Below, piece after piece: positions 62,370-64,000 of a stretch of DNA of 64,000 nt. The notes under the pieces were generated by a model that worked only from the letters and a program-made list of their open reading frames with translations, searched no databases and had not been told where the DNA came from. Made by a program: the position numbers and the translations under genes. Source of the DNA: 55-13 sp037190145 (GTDB lineage Bacteria > Armatimonadota > Fimbriimonadia > Fimbriimonadales > Fimbriimonadaceae); contig JBBCJU010000009.1 in assembly GCA_037190145.1 (NCBI GenBank), forward strand, positions 134,383 through 198,382. The letters run 5' to 3'. Position 1 is the first letter of the stretch, and every line of letters starts with the position of its first letter.

Positions 62370-63392
62370 ATGATCATTACGATGCATGTTGGGGCCAGCC
62401 CCAACCAAATTGAAGCGGTTGCTGAGGCTATTCGCCAAGTTGGCGCCAGCCCCTTAGTCCTCCCTGGCGAAAACCGTACCGCCATCGGAGTTCCTGCTGA
62501 GCTTTCCAGCGACCAACGCGAAGCCCTGGAATCCATCATCGGAGCTTTGGAGGGGGTCAATAAGATCACTCAGACCTCTCGCCCTTACAAGCTTGCATCC
62601 ACAGAGTACCAGCGCGAGAAAACCGTCATTGATGTGAAGGGGGTCAAGATTGGGCAGGGGCACTTCGTGGTAATGGGTGGGCCTTGCTCCGTTGAAAGCC
62701 TAGATCAGTTTAGGGAAGCTGCGCAGATTGTTAAAGAAAGCGGTAGCACCATTCTTAGAGGAGGTGCCTTCAAACCGCGAACCTCTCCATATTCTTTCCA
62801 AGGCCTGCAAGAAGAGGGGCTGAAGATTATGAAGGAAGTCGGGGAAGAATTTGGACTTGTTACCATCTCGGAGGTTATGAGTGGTGATCTCGTTCCTTTG
62901 GTTGCGAAGTACGTCGACATCCTTCAGATTGGAGCTCGCTCCATGCAGAACTTCCCGTTACTCATTGAGGCGGGCAAGAGTGGAAAGCCGGTGTTTTTGA
63001 AGCGTGGCCCAAGTGCCACCATTGACGAATTCCTACTTGCCGCAGAGTATGTTCTCAGTCAGAACAATCCTAATGTTATCCTTTGCGAAAGAGGCGTGAT
63101 GCCAATTGATCGAAGCTATACGCGAAACACCCTTGATCTTTCTATCGTCCCCGTTCTGAAAGAGTATTCTCACTTACCCATCATCGTGGATCCATCTCAC
63201 GGAACAGGTGTGGCCCGGTATGTTGCTCCCATGGCAAAGGCGGCCCGGATCGTGGGGGCAGATGGAGTCATGATTGAGATGCATCCAAATCCTCGCAAGG
63301 CTCTGAGCGACGGCTCTCAAGCCCTTACTCCGGAACAGTACAAAGAGCTAACGTCTGACCTAAAAGTTCTAGACTCCTACCTCAACTCCTGA
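62370..63392 (+). CDS. aroF: DAHP synthase (3-deoxy-7-phosphoheptulonate synthase), type I-beta
   Basis: A 340-residue enzyme with an N-terminal ferredoxin-like regulatory domain (MIITMHVGASPNQIEAVAEAIRQVG) and a barrel with VVMGGPCSVESLDQF, LRGGAFKPRTSPYSFQGL, LQIGARSMQNFPLL, KPVFLKRGPSATIDEFLLAAEY, ERGVMPIDRSYTRNTLDLSIVP, and IVDPSHGTGV. It catalyses the first step of the shikimate pathway. The N-terminal domain is the type that mediates feedback inhibition by aromatic amino acids. Followed by a strong terminator. Confidence 0.93.
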   Translation: MIITMHVGASPNQIEAVAEAIRQVGASPLVLPGENRTAIGVPAELSSDQREALESIIGALEGVNKITQTSRPYKLASTEYQREKTVIDVKGVKIGQGHFVVMGGPCSVESLDQFREAAQIVKESGSTILRGGAFKPRTSPYSFQGLQEEGLKIMKEVGEEFGLVTISEVMSGDLVPLVAKYVDILQIGARSMQNFPLLIEAGKSGKPVFLKRGPSATIDEFLLAAEYVLSQNNPNVILCERGVMPIDRSYTRNTLDLSIVPVLKEYSHLPIIVDPSHGTGVARYVAPMAKAARIVGADGVMIEMHPNPRKALSDGSQALTPEQYKELTSDLKVLDSYLNS

Positions 63393-63398
63393 TAAGTA

Positions 63399-63435
63399 AA
63401 AAAGCCCCTTTCTCTTTTGGAGAAAGGGGCTTTTT
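63399..63435. terminator. Strong intrinsic terminator, aroF and porin genes
   Basis: AAAAAGCCCCTTTCTC, loop TTTTG, GAGAAAGGGGCTTTTT: a 16-bp stem with a T run on the plus strand and an A run that becomes a T run on the minus strand, so it can end both converging transcripts. Confidence 0.85.
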
Positions 63436-63450
63436 GCGTATCGCTCTTTA

Positions 63451-64000
63451 TTAGAACTTGACGCTGAGTTGGGTGCCGATGAGGCCACCACGTGCTCGCT
63501 CTTGACCGAAGAAGTTGAAAGCAGAAGCACCGTCGGCATCCGTGTCGGAAACCTGCCAGAAGAGTCGGAGGTTAGCCTTCTCGGAAAGACCGAAGTTGAA
63601 GCCAAGGGTGTACCAAGACTGGGTTGGCTTAGCCCCACCGTCGAAGTCCCACTCATTGTGCTCATAGCTAGCCATAACGCTGCTGTTGCCGGACAACTTG
63701 TAGTCAACACCGATCTTGTACGATGTGACCTTGTCATCCTTGGTTAAGAGAGAAGCATCAGTATCTCGACCACGGAGGAATCCGCCGTAACCGGAGACAG
63801 TGAGGTTATCGCTAACCTTGAACCAAGCATCTACATTGAAACCTTCGAGGTCAACTGGATTCCAGTAGGTACCAATTCGACCCCATGCGCCAGGAGCAGC
63901 ATAGAGAGGATCGATCGACTTATAGCCGGCTCCGAGGCCCCACTTGTCGTTCTTGCCGCCGTACTTCAGGCCAGCCCACCATGCAGAGTTGTCCTCATCC
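63451..64000 (-). CDS. Outer-membrane porin-like protein, 5' truncated
   Basis: The frame is open to the right edge; the start lies outside. The 182 visible residues are alternating beta strands (LKYGGKNDKWGLGAGY, VSDNLTVSGYGGF, DYKLSGNSSVMASYEHNEWDF, SWYTLGFNFGLSEKANLRLFWQVSD) and end in Phe (LIGTQLSVKF), the C-terminal signature of bacterial outer-membrane barrels. In this lineage such barrels commonly carry an N-terminal SLH domain, which csaB upstream would serve, but that part is not visible. Confidence 0.8.
   Translation of the reverse strand, partial: DEDNSAWWAGLKYGGKNDKWGLGAGYKSIDPLYAAPGAWGRIGTYWNPVDLEGFNVDAWFKVSDNLTVSGYGGFLRGRDTDASLLTKDDKVTSYKIGVDYKLSGNSSVMASYEHNEWDFDGGAKPTQSWYTLGFNFGLSEKANLRLFWQVSDTDADGASAFNFFGQERARGGLIGTQLSVKF

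Overview
The window most resembles the chromosome of a free-living bacterium of the Armatimonadota, probably the Fimbriimonadia. That placement is an inference from gene content, not from a marker gene. The supporting signs are prepilin-like secreted proteins with the N-terminal FTLIELLVVIAIIAILAAILFPVF-type segment, pairs of DUF1080, DUF1501 and DUF1800 proteins, csaB with a DUF5693 gene, an outer-membrane barrel at the right edge, menaquinone genes and LacI-linked glycoside hydrolases. Base composition looks moderate (near 50% GC by eye), and GTG and TTG starts are common. No insertion sequence, integrase, phage gene or CRISPR array was seen.

Layout. 1-13 kb: carbohydrate use (PA14/beta-propeller protein, DUF1080 protein, alpha-galactosidase-like GH36, LacI regulator, secreted prepilin-like protein and lipoprotein, Gfo/Idh/MocA dehydrogenase), interrupted by UbiB and by a menaquinone pair (long-chain polyprenyl synthase and menG). 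13-21 kb: a secreted metzincin-like protease, a fused homocysteine methyltransferase/MTHFR, two paralogous membrane-associated phosphoesterases, then a LuxR-type regulator with a dead receiver, a large STAND ATPase with a degenerate cyclase domain and a small exported protein. 21-28 kb: tRNA-Arg(TCT), hisG, rpoN, and an ATP-grasp/alpha-E/transglutaminase operon. 28-45 kb: alaS, a propeller protein with a degenerate NlpC/P60 domain, pilB, an HD hydrolase, DUF4127, polysaccharide deacetylase, MBL hydrolase, DUF1015, ispA and a DUF1800/DUF1501 pair. 45-48 kb: a gene-poor, AT-richer island of orphan small genes. 48-64 kb: sugar isomerase, SPL-like radical SAM, zinc ribbon, exported RraB-like lipoprotein, SRPBCC/DUF4166 pair, large beta-barrel, csaB and DUF5693, rhomboid, hydrolase, GNAT, prepilin, aroF and a truncated porin.

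The least explained signals are (1) a diverged intergenic repeat of about 280 bp present twice (28121-28395 and 45207-45490), with a 42-bp identical core and a predicted hairpin that carries a compensating base change between the copies, which suggests a structured RNA or a structured mobile repeat; and (2) the 17.5-21.2 kb module, where receiver and cyclase folds have both lost their usual catalytic residues and probably act as protein-protein or ligand sensors.

Genes are mostly in short runs with tight couplings (ATGA or TAATG overlaps at 1638, 9993, 44080, 56767 and 60649). Convergent genes are often separated by strong hairpins that could work in both directions (22963, 31394, 34775) or share stop codons.
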